DNA from: DASPTT01 sp035623275
Lineage (GTDB): Bacteria > Actinomycetota > Acidimicrobiia > Acidimicrobiales > UBA8190
Direction of reading: 5' to 3'
Assembly (NCBI GenBank): GCA_035623275.1
Contig: DASPTT010000009.1
Location: forward strand, 3,403 to 67,402
Length of the DNA: 64,000 nucleotides
Shown here: positions 16,987 through 25,860 of the stretch, piece after piece
Numbering within the stretch: position 1 is the first letter of the stretch
Layout: each line of letters opens with the position of its first letter
Translations under genes and position numbers: made by a program
Notes under the pieces: model-generated
The model's database searches: none
Told to the model about the DNA's origin: nothing
The model's input: the letters and a program-made list of their open reading frames with translations, nothing else

Positions 16987-18692
16987 CAAGCGCCGGCGCG
17001 CACCGTGACCACGACGGTGGCAGCGGCCGGGTCGTTGCGGACCACCAGATCGGTCGCGCCCTTGGCGGAGAGGATCGTCCCCCCGCTGGCCGCCGCACAG
17101 TACCCGTGGGGATAGTGCACGGACACGGGCACGAACACCAGGGTCGGCGCCCGTGCCGCGGGATTCGGGGTGTACACGAGCTCGAAGGCGCCGCTGTCCG
17201 GGTCGAACGAGATCGACGAAGGTGAGCCGGCGACGGCCATGGGGTACGTGCGGGCCAGCGCTCGTACCCCCGGGGAGAACGCGCCGGAGGGAAGGACCAG
17301 TGCCTCGTTCGAGCTCCCGGTCGGGTCGTCGTAGTACTTCCACGCCCAGTAGATCCAGCCGATCCCGATGCGATCGGCATCGGCGGTCAAGAGGGCCAGG
17401 AGCGGCTCACTGGTGGTCGCGCCGAACTCGCTCATGAACAGCGGCGGACCGGCCGGCTGTGCTGCACTGGAGATCCCGGCGCGCTCCCGGACACGGAGGC
17501 GCATCGTCTGCATCTCCTGGCGCGCGCAAGCGACCAGGTCCGTGGGGTCACCGGTGACGGGGCTCCGGTACCCGCAGTAGTCGTGGAAGTTGAACACCAG
17601 GTTCGGAAGGTCCATGGGCCCGACGTCGTTGGGCCGGCCGCGGCTGGTGAAGATGTCGGGCTCGAAGAACACCGGATGGGTCGGGTCGGTCTCCTCCAGG
17701 GTGGGGATGAGGCCGATGGCCGGGTCCTGGGGCGGGCACTGCAGGACGGATCCGTCCGCCTCGCTGCGGCCGGGGTGCGCGGCGCCCGTGTAGAGGCATT
17801 CGAGGTCCTGGGCGACCTCGGGATCGAAGTCCGTGGACGGTCCGGTGAACGGATCGGTCACGACGACCGCGCGGGTGAACGGCTCGTTCATCGGGTCGTA
17901 GCCCACGACCCAGGGATCGGAGCGGAAGCGCTCGGCCACGGCCTGCCAGGCCCGGAGGTACTCGCCTTGGAGGTCGCCGACCACGTCGTTCGTCCAGAAG
18001 TGGCCCACGGCGGCGTTGAGCCCGGGATCGGCGTACGTGTTGGACCAGCGCCCGGGCAACCGCCCGATCGGCGCGCCCCCCGTGCACACCGCCCACGGCG
18101 GCGCGCCCTCGCCGCCGAACGCCGACGAGTACACGTCCTGGTGCATGTCGAGCAACGTGTAGATGTGGTGGGCGCCCAGCGTGGCCACGGTGGCCGCCAC
18201 GCGGTCGAGATAGCCGTCGGCGGCAGCCTGGTTCCACTGCATCGGGTCGCGCGGGGCGCCGGGCGTGCAGATGCGGGGGTCGTTCGGACCGAGGGTCCCG
18301 GGCTCGATGCCCTGCCAGACGATGCCGAGGCGGACGACGTCGAAGCCGAGGGATGCGATCCTCGCCGCGTCCTCGCCGTCGAGGTTCCAGGGCTGGCCCG
18401 GGTCCGCGCTGAGCACGTAGGGCGGGAGCTTGTAGACCGCGTTCACACCGTGGAGGTACACGACCCTTCCCCACCGGTCGGTGATGTCGGGACCGCCCGC
18501 CGCCAGCAACGGGCCGCGCAACGGGGCTCGCGCCAGCGGCTCGGTCACCGCGGGTCCGCTCGCCGGCGGCACCCGAGGGCTCGCGAGGAGCACGCCGGCG
18601 GCCGCGCCGGCCGCCACGAGGGACACGATGACCGCCGCACCCGTCGCGACCCGCAGCCCTCGTCGTCCGCGCACCCCGGCTCGCCCGCGCAC
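16983..18692 (-). CDS. secreted family 5 glycoside hydrolase, endoglycosylceramidase-like
   Basis: The 569-aa protein has an N-terminal signal anchor (about 14-36, RVATGAAVIVSLVAAGAAAG), then a GH5 TIM barrel. The opening ITDRWGRVVYLHGVNAVYK, the WQGIEPG motif, DMHQDVYSS, acid/base E270 in DPMNEPF and nucleophile E422 in MSEFGATT match endoglycosylceramidases of Rhodococcus type. A beta-sandwich C-terminal domain with a terminal cysteine follows (about 480-569). It probably cleaves a glycolipid or glucoside outside the cell. GTG at 18692 is preceded by TAGGGT at 6 nt (leaderless-type), which supports that start. Exact substrate unknown. Confidence 0.88.
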   Translation of the reverse strand: MRGRAGVRGRRGLRVATGAAVIVSLVAAGAAAGVLLASPRVPPASGPAVTEPLARAPLRGPLLAAGGPDITDRWGRVVYLHGVNAVYKLPPYVLSADPGQPWNLDGEDAARIASLGFDVVRLGIVWQGIEPGTLGPNDPRICTPGAPRDPMQWNQAAADGYLDRVAATVATLGAHHIYTLLDMHQDVYSSAFGGEGAPPWAVCTGGAPIGRLPGRWSNTYADPGLNAAVGHFWTNDVVGDLQGEYLRAWQAVAERFRSDPWVVGYDPMNEPFTRAVVVTDPFTGPSTDFDPEVAQDLECLYTGAAHPGRSEADGSVLQCPPQDPAIGLIPTLEETDPTHPVFFEPDIFTSRGRPNDVGPMDLPNLVFNFHDYCGYRSPVTGDPTDLVACARQEMQTMRLRVRERAGISSAAQPAGPPLFMSEFGATTSEPLLALLTADADRIGIGWIYWAWKYYDDPTGSSNEALVLPSGAFSPGVRALARTYPMAVAGSPSSISFDPDSGAFELVYTPNPAARAPTLVFVPVSVHYPHGYCAAASGGTILSAKGATDLVVRNDPAAATVVVTVRAGAC

Positions 18693-18698
18693 GGGCGC

Positions 18699-18704
18699 AC
18701 CCTA
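18699..18704 (-). promoter_or_regulatory. putative -10 element of GH5 gene (leaderless)
   Basis: TAGGGT on the minus strand lies 6 nt before the GTG at 18692; there is no SD. This supports the GTG as the translation start. Confidence 0.4.
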
Positions 18705-18744
18705 ACGGCACAGTGATCGGACGGGGCCGCAGCCCGACGGGGGG

Positions 18745-19467
18745 TCAGCCGGCGCGCCAGGTGGCGGGGCGTCGGGCCGCCGCCAGGGCACCGGCGACGA
18801 CCACCAGGGCCAGGCCGGCGGCCAGCGCGAAGCCCGCGGTGGCGCCGAGGTGCAGCACGAGCAGGGCGCCGCTGACGGCACCGACGAGCATGGCCGCCAC
18901 GGCCATCAACCGCCTGGTCCGGGCCGGCGCGCCGTCCGGCCCTGTATCCGCGGCGATGCCCGTGAGGGCCATGGTCAGCACGGTGGTGGTCAGGTCGGGC
19001 ACGGACAGCCGGCGAGCCACGGACGTCTGCAGCCCCATGGCCAGCGCGCTCATCGCAGCGAGCAGGTCGGTCGTGGCCCGCCCGAACGTGTTCCCGTGCG
19101 CCGCGGCGACGACGAGCGCCGCGACGAGCAACGCGGCCTCGAGGAGGGTGCCGCTCCTGAGCAGCACGGCTCGGTCCCTGCCCAAGCGCCTGCCGACCCC
19201 ACCGCCGACGACCGCGCCCAGCACGAACCCCCCGAGGGCCGAGAGCGAGGCGCTCAGCACGAAGCCCGGCGCGCCGGCGAGCGCGAATCCGACGAAGACG
19301 ACGTTGCCGGTCATGTTCGCCACGAACACCCGGCCGAGGCGCAGGATGCTCACGGCGTCCACCACGCCCGAGAGCACCGTGAGGACGAGCAGCAGGGCCG
19401 GCAGCGGGCCGTGGCGGGGGTCGTCGAGCACGACCGCCGCCCGGGAGCCTGCCGGCTGGTCCGTCAC
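18745..19467 (-). CDS. DUF1275 (YoaK-like) membrane protein
   Basis: The 240-aa protein has about six hydrophobic helices and the family signature SGVVDAVSILRLGRVFVANMTGN together with MGLQTSVARRLSVPDLTTTVLT. The function of DUF1275 proteins is unknown. Its GTG overlaps the stop of the upstream DUF2510 gene (GTGA), so the two are co-transcribed and probably translationally coupled. Confidence 0.88.
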   Translation of the reverse strand: MTDQPAGSRAAVVLDDPRHGPLPALLLVLTVLSGVVDAVSILRLGRVFVANMTGNVVFVGFALAGAPGFVLSASLSALGGFVLGAVVGGGVGRRLGRDRAVLLRSGTLLEAALLVAALVVAAAHGNTFGRATTDLLAAMSALAMGLQTSVARRLSVPDLTTTVLTMALTGIAADTGPDGAPARTRRLMAVAAMLVGAVSGALLVLHLGATAGFALAAGLALVVVAGALAAARRPATWRAG

Positions 19468-19844
19468 GTGGGATCGGCGGCCTGGTGGCTCGGTGGGTCG
19501 TCGGTGCCGGGGACGCCGCCGTCGCTCACGTGGCTCGTCCACTCCGTCCCGGACCAGTAGCGCAGCTCGTGGCGGCCCGTGGGGTCGATCAGCCAACCTG
19601 CGGCAACACCGGCGGAGCCGATCGAACCGGCCTTCGGGCCCTGCCGGTGTGCCGTCGGCGACGGCGGCCCGGACGGTGCAGGCGGCCCCGGCGGCCGGGC
19701 CTGGCCGACCAGCGGCGACGCGCCGGTCGGCGGCGGCCGCCGCTGGGCGCGGGCGCGGTTGGAGGCGAGGACCCGGAACAGGATCACCGCGAAGAACGCC
19801 AGTCCCACCATCCAGGACCCGTTGCCGACGTAGCCGTAGCGCAC
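19464..19844 (-). CDS. DUF2510-domain membrane protein
   Basis: The 126-aa protein has one N-terminal transmembrane helix (WMVGLAFFAVILFRVLA), a proline-rich linker (about 33-70) and a C-terminal DUF2510 motif GWLIDPTGRHELRYWSGTEWTSHVSD. DUF2510 is a short tryptophan-rich module found in actinobacterial membrane proteins, thought to bind something at the membrane surface. The GTG at 19844 has TACGCT 6 nt upstream and no SD. It precedes and overlaps the DUF1275 gene. A divergent amine oxidase gene starts 76 bp away. Confidence 0.82.
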   Translation of the reverse strand: MRYGYVGNGSWMVGLAFFAVILFRVLASNRARAQRRPPPTGASPLVGQARPPGPPAPSGPPSPTAHRQGPKAGSIGSAGVAAGWLIDPTGRHELRYWSGTEWTSHVSDGGVPGTDDPPSHQAADPT

Positions 19845-19850
19845 GCATCC

Positions 19851-19856
19851 AGCGTA
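19851..19856 (-). promoter_or_regulatory. putative -10 element of DUF2510-DUF1275 operon (leaderless)
   Basis: TACGCT on the minus strand lies 6 nt before the GTG at 19844, facing the similar element of the amine oxidase gene within a 75-bp divergent promoter region. Confidence 0.4.
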
Positions 19857-19907
19857 GGGCCTGCGGCCGCCGTCGCGGCCCTCGCCACCGAGCAGGCGGC
19901 ACCCCGA

Positions 19908-19913
19908 TACCGT
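19908..19913 (+). promoter_or_regulatory. putative -10 element of copper amine oxidase gene (leaderless)
   Basis: TACCGT lies 6 nt before the GTG at 19920. No SD precedes the gene, consistent with leaderless translation. Confidence 0.4.
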
Positions 19914-19919
19914 GACACC

Positions 19920-21848
19920 GTGACCGCCGACGCCGGGTCCGTCCCGCCTGCCAAGGCCTCGCACCCCCTGTCGGCCCTGGGCGCGGCCGAGATCGCCGAG
20001 GCGACGCGGCTGGTCCGCGAGGACGGCCGGTTCCCGGCGTCCACGCGCTTCGCGCACGTCGCCCTGGCGGAGCCGGCCAAGGAGGCCGTGCGGGACCACG
20101 TCGACGGCGCGGTGGTGGAGCGCCGTGTCCGGATGGTCCTGACCGTCGGTCCCGAGGCGCGCGTCGTCGAGGTCGTGGCGTCGGTGACGTCCGGGGCGAT
20201 CGTCTCGGTGGTCGAGGTCGACGACGTCCGGCCGGGCCTGCTCTTCGAGGAGTCCTACGCGGCGATCCTCGCCCTGCAGGCCCACCCCGGGTGGAACGCG
20301 GCCATGGCCAAGCGGGGATTGCACGACCCCGAGCAGATCCAGATCGACCCGTGGCCCGCCGGGGCCTTCGGCTCCCCGCACGAGAAGGGCCGGCGCATTT
20401 GTCGCTGCCTGGCCTACGTGCGCACCGGGCCCGAGGACAACGGCTATGCCCGGCCCGTGGAGGGGGTCGTCGCCTTCGTCGACATGGCCAGGGGCGAGGT
20501 CCTCGAGGTGCTCGACACGGGCGTCGTGCCCATCCCCAGCGAACCGGGCAGCTACTACCCCGAGGACCAGCCGTCACTGCGCGACGACCTCCGGCCTCTT
20601 TCGATCACCCAGCCGGAGGGCCCGAGCTTCGCCGTGGAGGGCAACGCCGTTCGCTGGCAGCGCTGGAGGATGCGACTGTCGATGGACGCCATCGAGGGCC
20701 TCGTGCTCCACCAGGTTGCCTTCGAGGACGGTGCACGAGTCCGACCGATCCTCCACCGTGCGTCGGTCAGCGAGATGGTGGTGCCCTACGGCGACCCCGG
20801 ACCGGTGCACGGATGGAAGAACGCCTTCGACTGCGGCGAGTGGGGCCTGGGCCGGATGGTCAACTCGCTCAAGCTGGGCTGCGACTGTCTGGGCGAGATC
20901 CACTACTTCGACGCCACCTTCAGCACCGAGCGGGGCAAGCCCTACGTCGTCCCGAACGCCATCTGCATGCACGAGGAGGACTACGGCATCCTCTGGAAGC
21001 ACCACGACGGCCGTTCGAACCGGACGGAGGTGCGCCGGTCACGCCGCCTGGTGGTGAGCTCGATCGCGACGGTCGGCAACTACGACTACGGGTTCTTCTG
21101 GTACTTCTACCTCGACGGCACGATCCAGTTCGAGGTGAAGCTCACGGGCGTCCTCTCGACGATGGGGATCGAGCCGGGGACGACGCCGCGCTTCGCGTCG
21201 GTCATCGCCCCTCAGCTCGCCGCGCCCTACCACCAGCACCTCTTCAACGTCCGGCTCGACATGGAGGTCGACGGTGCCGCCAACACCGTGTACGAGATGG
21301 AGGCGCGTCCCTTGCTGCCCGGTCCCGACAACCCGTGGGCGAACGCCTTCGAATCGGTGGGCACACCGTTGGCCAGCGAAGGCGAGGCGCAGCGGGTGGT
21401 CGACCCGTCGCGCAGCCGCTACTGGAAGGTGGTGAGCGGCGACGGTCGGAACCGCCTCGGCCAGCCGACCGCCTACAAGCTCCTGCCCGGGCCGACGCCC
21501 ACCCTGCTCGCGGACGCCGGCTCGAGCGTGGCCCGGCGCGCCGGGTTCGCCACGAAGAACCTGTGGGTCACGCCCTTCGCCCCCGACGAGCGGCGCGCCG
21601 CGGGCGATTACCCCAACCAGCATCGCGGTGGCGACGGCCTGCCGCGCTGGAGCGCGCAGGACCGCCCGATCGCCGAGCGCGACATCGTCCTCTGGTACAC
21701 CTTCGGCGTCACCCACGTGCCGAGGCCCGAGGACTGGCCGGTGATGCCGGTCGAGTACGCCGGCTTCCACCTGGTGCCCGTGGGGTTCTTCGACCGCAAC
21801 CCGGCCCTCGACCTCCCGCCCTCTCCCGAGGAGCACTGCCACGACTGA
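19920..21848 (+). CDS. copper-containing primary amine oxidase
   Basis: The 642-aa quinoprotein oxidises primary amines to aldehydes, releasing ammonia and hydrogen peroxide. The tyrosine that becomes topaquinone is Y388 in VGNYDYG (consensus N-Y-D/E). Copper ligands are H438 and H440 (YHQHLFN) and H599 (GVTHVPRPEDWPVMP). The N2/N3 domains precede the catalytic beta-sandwich (from about 230), including FDCGEWGLG and YFDATF with the catalytic aspartate. There is no signal peptide, as in Arthrobacter-type enzymes. The substrate is probably an aromatic or aliphatic monoamine. Peroxide and aldehyde products may link it to the dehydrogenases nearby, but that is inference. Confidence 0.95.
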   Translation: MTADAGSVPPAKASHPLSALGAAEIAEATRLVREDGRFPASTRFAHVALAEPAKEAVRDHVDGAVVERRVRMVLTVGPEARVVEVVASVTSGAIVSVVEVDDVRPGLLFEESYAAILALQAHPGWNAAMAKRGLHDPEQIQIDPWPAGAFGSPHEKGRRICRCLAYVRTGPEDNGYARPVEGVVAFVDMARGEVLEVLDTGVVPIPSEPGSYYPEDQPSLRDDLRPLSITQPEGPSFAVEGNAVRWQRWRMRLSMDAIEGLVLHQVAFEDGARVRPILHRASVSEMVVPYGDPGPVHGWKNAFDCGEWGLGRMVNSLKLGCDCLGEIHYFDATFSTERGKPYVVPNAICMHEEDYGILWKHHDGRSNRTEVRRSRRLVVSSIATVGNYDYGFFWYFYLDGTIQFEVKLTGVLSTMGIEPGTTPRFASVIAPQLAAPYHQHLFNVRLDMEVDGAANTVYEMEARPLLPGPDNPWANAFESVGTPLASEGEAQRVVDPSRSRYWKVVSGDGRNRLGQPTAYKLLPGPTPTLLADAGSSVARRAGFATKNLWVTPFAPDERRAAGDYPNQHRGGDGLPRWSAQDRPIAERDIVLWYTFGVTHVPRPEDWPVMPVEYAGFHLVPVGFFDRNPALDLPPSPEEHCHD

Positions 21849-21867
21849 GCGCGTCCGACCGGCCTCG

Positions 21868-22323
21868 GTGCGTGTCCTTGCGCCCGTCCTCGTCGCGGGG
21901 CTAGCCGCGGGGCTCGCCGCGGGGTGCGGATCGCCAGCTTCGTCGGCCGTTTCGGGACCTGCGACGACCGCTCCTCAGTACACGCATCCCGCCGTCTCGG
22001 TCGCGCCCGCGTCCGGGCTGCGCGACGGCCAGGCGGTTCAGGTCTCCGTCAGCGGCTTCGGCATCGGTGGCAAGGTCTTCCTGTCCGAGTGTGCGACGGC
22101 GAGCGACGCGAGCCTGCTCGGTTGCGGCGCGCAGCTCGCGGCGCAGCCCTTCGTCGTCACGGGCGAGGACCGGAGCGGCTCGACGACCTTCACCGTCAGG
22201 GCCAGCGCCGCCGCCGTCCCCCTCGACCCGACGCACCCTGTCCCCTGCACCACCGGATGCGTGCTCGTCGCCGTCGGAGGAGGCGGCGCCTACGTCACGG
22301 CGGCGCTGAGCTTCTCGGGCTGA
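21868..22323 (+). CDS. neocarzinostatin-family-like lipoprotein
   Basis: The 151-aa protein has a signal peptide with lipobox LAAGC (C20), a short Ser/Thr/Pro linker and one Ig-like domain: VSVAPASGLRDGQAVQVSVSGFGIGGKVFLSEC, GCGAQLAAQPF, a central SGSTTFTVRAS and a second cysteine pair (CTTGC). That is the layout of neocarzinostatin/macromomycin-type domains, which in most Actinomycetota are not antibiotic carriers. It starts at GTG 19 bp after the amine oxidase, so it may be co-transcribed. Its 3' end overlaps the convergent GH3 gene by 29 bp. Role unknown. Confidence 0.72.
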   Translation: MRVLAPVLVAGLAAGLAAGCGSPASSAVSGPATTAPQYTHPAVSVAPASGLRDGQAVQVSVSGFGIGGKVFLSECATASDASLLGCGAQLAAQPFVVTGEDRSGSTTFTVRASAAAVPLDPTHPVPCTTGCVLVAVGGGGAYVTAALSFSG

Positions 22324-23293
22324 GCCGTCCCACCCGGGCGGCGGCCTCGGCGAGGCGCTCCGCCGAGATGCGACCGCCTGCCACCGCCGCGGCGATCGCT
22401 GCCGCGCACGCCGCGGTGGCCGTGACGGCGACCAGCAGGAGGTCGGTACCCGCAGCAAGCGAGGCGACGGCCGCGTCCCCGACTCGCCGACCCCGAAGGA
22501 TGCCGACCGCGTCGAGGTCGTCGCTGACCAGCGCGCCGCGGAACCCCAGCCGCTCGCGTAGGCGGCGGACGACGGCGGCGCTGCACGAGGCGGCCTCCGA
22601 GGGGTCGACGGCCTCCACCACGGCTGGGCCCAGCATGATCCCGCGGACCCCGGCGTCGACGACGGCCGCGAACGGCTCCTCGTCGGCGCCGTCGAGCTCG
22701 TCGAGCGGCGTGCGCAATGTCGCAGGCGACACGGCGGGGTCGTCGACGAGGACTGCGTGGCCCGGGTAGTGCTTGGCGACCGCGGCGACCCCGGCGGCAT
22801 GGAGCCCCTCCACCGCAGCGCGCCCCGTCGCCGCCACGACGGCGGGGTCGGGGCCGAGGTTCCGCCCCGACAGCCACGGCTGCGCCCCCCGGACGACGTC
22901 GACGATCGGGCCGAGCACGACGTTGACCCCGAGGGCACGCAGGCGCCTGCCGGCTTCGGTCGCCCCTTCGCGCACCTCTTCCGGGGCGACACCCCTTTCC
23001 GGGGGCAGCAGATGTGCGAAGCGGCGGATGCCGACGACCTCGTGGTCGACGGCCACCAGCAGCTCGTCCGCGGCCCGTTCACGGAGGGCGGTGGTCTGCT
23101 GCCGGACCATCTCGGACGTCTCGTGTGCGACCCGCTCGGAGCTCATCGCACGGGCGAGGTACTCGGCGCGTGTCTCACCGAGGAGCACGGCGCGGCACCC
23201 CCGTTCGAGCAGGGGTGCGAGTGCCGCGGACCCGAGGTCGGCGACCGCCGGCAGCAGCACGGCGTGGGCGAGCCTGTCGATGGACTCGGTCAT
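22295..23293 (-). CDS. glycoside hydrolase family 3 protein (beta-N-acetylhexosaminidase/NagZ-like)
   Basis: The 332-aa single-domain GH3 enzyme carries KHYPGH (174-179) and the nucleophile region ALVSDDLDAVG (D258), as in NagZ enzymes that remove N-acetylglucosamine from anhydro-muropeptides or N-acetyl glycans. The usual KHFPGHGDT is partly changed (KHYPGHAVLVDD), so the His of the catalytic loop should be checked. No signal peptide is present, suggesting a cytoplasmic recycling role. The ATG at 23293 was chosen over 23323 because the family similarity starts there. It may complement the GH4 and GlcNAc-kinase-like genes. Confidence 0.8.
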   Translation of the reverse strand: MTESIDRLAHAVLLPAVADLGSAALAPLLERGCRAVLLGETRAEYLARAMSSERVAHETSEMVRQQTTALRERAADELLVAVDHEVVGIRRFAHLLPPERGVAPEEVREGATEAGRRLRALGVNVVLGPIVDVVRGAQPWLSGRNLGPDPAVVAATGRAAVEGLHAAGVAAVAKHYPGHAVLVDDPAVSPATLRTPLDELDGADEEPFAAVVDAGVRGIMLGPAVVEAVDPSEAASCSAAVVRRLRERLGFRGALVSDDLDAVGILRGRRVGDAAVASLAAGTDLLLVAVTATAACAAAIAAAVAGGRISAERLAEAAARVGRLSPRSSAPP

Positions 23294-23353
23294 GGGTCTT
23301 CCATCATTGCCCGTGGACCCCACGCGTCCGTCGACCGGGCGGGGACTGCCGGT

Positions 23354-25618
23354 TCAGGCGGTGTCGCGCAGGGCGGCGGCGAAGAGCACGTCGTCGAGCT
23401 GCTCCGGCGGCACCGGCGCGCCGAAGAGGTACCCCTGCGCCCGGCCGCAGTCCAGGCGCCGGAGCTCGTCGAGCGCCACCGCTGTCTCGACCCCTTCGGC
23501 CACGACGTCGAGCCGCAGCGAGTGCGCCAGCGCGATGACGGCCTCGACGATGGCCGAGTTCTCGGGGTCCTCACCGAGCCCGGCCACGAAGCTGCGGTCC
23601 ACCTTGAGCGAGTCGATCGGGAAGCGCTTCAGGTAGCTCAACGACGAGTACCCGGTGCCGAAGTCGTCGACGCTGATGCGGACGTCGAGGGCGCGCAGGC
23701 GGCGGAACGCCTCGGCGGTGGCCTCCTCGTCTCGGGTCAGCGTCCGCTCGGTGATCTCCAGGCACAGCAGGTCCGGGCTCAGGCCGCTGTCGTCGAGCGC
23801 GGCGGCCACCGTGCGGGGGAAGTCCGCGTTCGCCAGCTGGCGCGGCGACACGTTCACGTGCACCTCGACAGGCCGTGCGCCCGCCTCCAGCGCGATCGCC
23901 TCCCAGCGGGCCCCCTGCGCGCACGCGGCCCGAAGGACCCACTCGCCGATGGGCACGATGAGCCCCGAGTCCTCGGCGAGGTCGATGAAGTGGAGCGGCC
24001 CGACGAGGCCCCTCGTCGGGTGCATCCAGCGGATGAGGCCCTCGACGGCGACGACGTCCTCCGAGGCGACGTCGACGATGGGCTGGTAGTGAAGCCGGAA
24101 CTGCGACAGGCGCAAGGCGCTGTGCAGCTCGTTCATCACGTTGAGGCTCTCCAGCGCGACGAGGTGGCTCTTGGCGTCGAAGACCTCGATCCGGCCCCGC
24201 CCGCCCTCCTTGGCCATGTACATGGCGGTGTCGGCGTCCCGCAGCATCGACGAGGAGGCGGAGTCCTCGTCGGAGATCACCAGCCCGATGGAGGCGCTCA
24301 CGAACACCGGACCGGCCGCGAGCTCGAAGGGCCGCTGGAGCTGGGCGAGCATGCGGCGCGTGACGGCCAGTGCCTCCTCGAGACTGCCGAGGTCCTCGAA
24401 GAGGATGGTGAACTCGTCTCCGCCGAAGCGGGCCACGGTGTCGCCGCTGCGCAGCGGCTGACGCAACCGGTTGGCCACCGCCACGAGGAGGTCGTCGCCC
24501 GCCGCGTGCCCGAGGCCGTCGTTGACCAGCTTGAACCGGTCGAGGTCGAGGAAGGCCACGGCCGCCTTTCGCTCGGCGCGGGCGGCCCGGGTGAGTGCCA
24601 TGGTCAGGCGGTCCATGAACAGCACCCTGTTGGGCAGCCCGGTGAGGGGGTCGTGGATCGCCGCGTGCTCGAGATGACGGCTCATCTGCCGCTGCTCGGT
24701 GACGTCGTGGAGATTGGTGACGAGGCCCCCCACGTCGGCGTCGTCGAGGCGGTTCGTCACGGAGGCCTCGAAGTCCCGCCAGCTCCCGTCCGCGTGCGGG
24801 AGGCGGAGCTCGATGGCGAGCACGCCGTCGGGGTCGGAGAAGATCGCCGGGAACTCCTCCTCGATCCGCGCTCGGTCGTCGGGGTGCAGGAGGCTGCCGA
24901 GCGACCGTGACCGGTACGGCTCAGCCGAGCGCCCGAGCCGGCGCTCGAAGGCCGGGCTCACGTACTGGACCAGGCCGCGCATGTCGGTCACCACGATGAT
25001 GTCCGACGCATTGGAGACGAGCGCCTTGAACCGCCCTTCGGACTGGCGCAGCTCGCCCTCGACGCGCTCGCTCGTCGACGCCGCCCGGCCCAGCAGGGCG
25101 ATGACCAGCAGGGCGCCGGTGAGGCTCAGCCCGGCGACGCCCTGGACCAGGTGCAAGGGGATGAAGGTGGGCGCGATGCGCAGCGCGATGGCAGTCTGGG
25201 CCAGGGCCATGCACACCGTGGTCCACACCAGCGCCGGCCACATGGCCCGTGAGCCGTAGATGTGGAACGCGCCGGCGGCACCGAAGAGGAACCCGATCGA
25301 CAGGATCGGCCCCCAGCCGGTGGAGTAGGCCACGCTGGCGATCACCGCCATGTTGGCGGCCACGTACGCGTCGCGATGCCAGGGGCGGACCCCCATGCCC
25401 CATACCGCGCGTGAGCTGATGGCGACGGCCCCGCCGCCGAGGACCACGGCCACGTAGAACCAGTACGGGTCGGGCGCCACCAGGTGCTTGGCCGCCAGCA
25501 GACAGAAGATGGCCGCCACCGGCGGGTTGGCCAGCATCGCGGGATCGGCCATCCCCTGGCGCAGGCGCGTCCCGAGGGGCGCGAGCGCGCGGGTCTCGGC
25601 GGTGGTGGCACCGTCCAT
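23354..25618 (-). CDS. membrane-bound PAS-GGDEF-EAL cyclic-di-GMP protein
   Basis: The 754-aa protein has an N-terminal membrane module of about six to seven helices (35-178), a PAS domain (195-310), a GGDEF domain (320-485) with an intact RFGGDEF (GGDEF 399-403), and an EAL domain (495-750). The EAL signature is changed to E-G-L (526-528), but DDFGTGYSS (651-659) and other metal-binding motifs are present. It may therefore make c-di-GMP, degrade it, or switch in response to the PAS and membrane signal. Together with the EAL-HDOD protein it shows c-di-GMP signalling in this organism. Confidence 0.92.
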   Translation of the reverse strand: MDGATTAETRALAPLGTRLRQGMADPAMLANPPVAAIFCLLAAKHLVAPDPYWFYVAVVLGGGAVAISSRAVWGMGVRPWHRDAYVAANMAVIASVAYSTGWGPILSIGFLFGAAGAFHIYGSRAMWPALVWTTVCMALAQTAIALRIAPTFIPLHLVQGVAGLSLTGALLVIALLGRAASTSERVEGELRQSEGRFKALVSNASDIIVVTDMRGLVQYVSPAFERRLGRSAEPYRSRSLGSLLHPDDRARIEEEFPAIFSDPDGVLAIELRLPHADGSWRDFEASVTNRLDDADVGGLVTNLHDVTEQRQMSRHLEHAAIHDPLTGLPNRVLFMDRLTMALTRAARAERKAAVAFLDLDRFKLVNDGLGHAAGDDLLVAVANRLRQPLRSGDTVARFGGDEFTILFEDLGSLEEALAVTRRMLAQLQRPFELAAGPVFVSASIGLVISDEDSASSSMLRDADTAMYMAKEGGRGRIEVFDAKSHLVALESLNVMNELHSALRLSQFRLHYQPIVDVASEDVVAVEGLIRWMHPTRGLVGPLHFIDLAEDSGLIVPIGEWVLRAACAQGARWEAIALEAGARPVEVHVNVSPRQLANADFPRTVAAALDDSGLSPDLLCLEITERTLTRDEEATAEAFRRLRALDVRISVDDFGTGYSSLSYLKRFPIDSLKVDRSFVAGLGEDPENSAIVEAVIALAHSLRLDVVAEGVETAVALDELRRLDCGRAQGYLFGAPVPPEQLDDVLFAAALRDTA

Positions 25619-25860
25619 TCTCCGGGTATCGGTTCAGGGGACTGAGCCCTTGACCTGTGCAAACGCCCGCGGCCGGCCAGGCGGGGCTCCCAGGCGTGCC
25701 GCGGCCCGGGTTTGTCCCGGCGTTGTCCGCCGGAGGACCGCGGCCCGAAACCCTCGACCCCGGCGGTGACCGTCTGACCAGGGCAAGCGCCTCCTGCGGC
25801 CTCGGCCCCGAGGTCCTACACTCTGCCTGTCATCGCCGGATGGAGGGGAGCCGACAGACC

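Noticed and set aside
22757..24910. 717-codon rightward open frame opposite the GH3 and GGDEF-EAL genes
   Set aside because: No recognisable domain and biased composition; mirrors the codon structure of the real genes.
25619..25638. GGGGACTGAGCCCTTG as another DevR-like box upstream of the alcohol dehydrogenase
   Set aside because: The half-sites are two bases too close, and no -10 element lies at the distance seen for the other sites.
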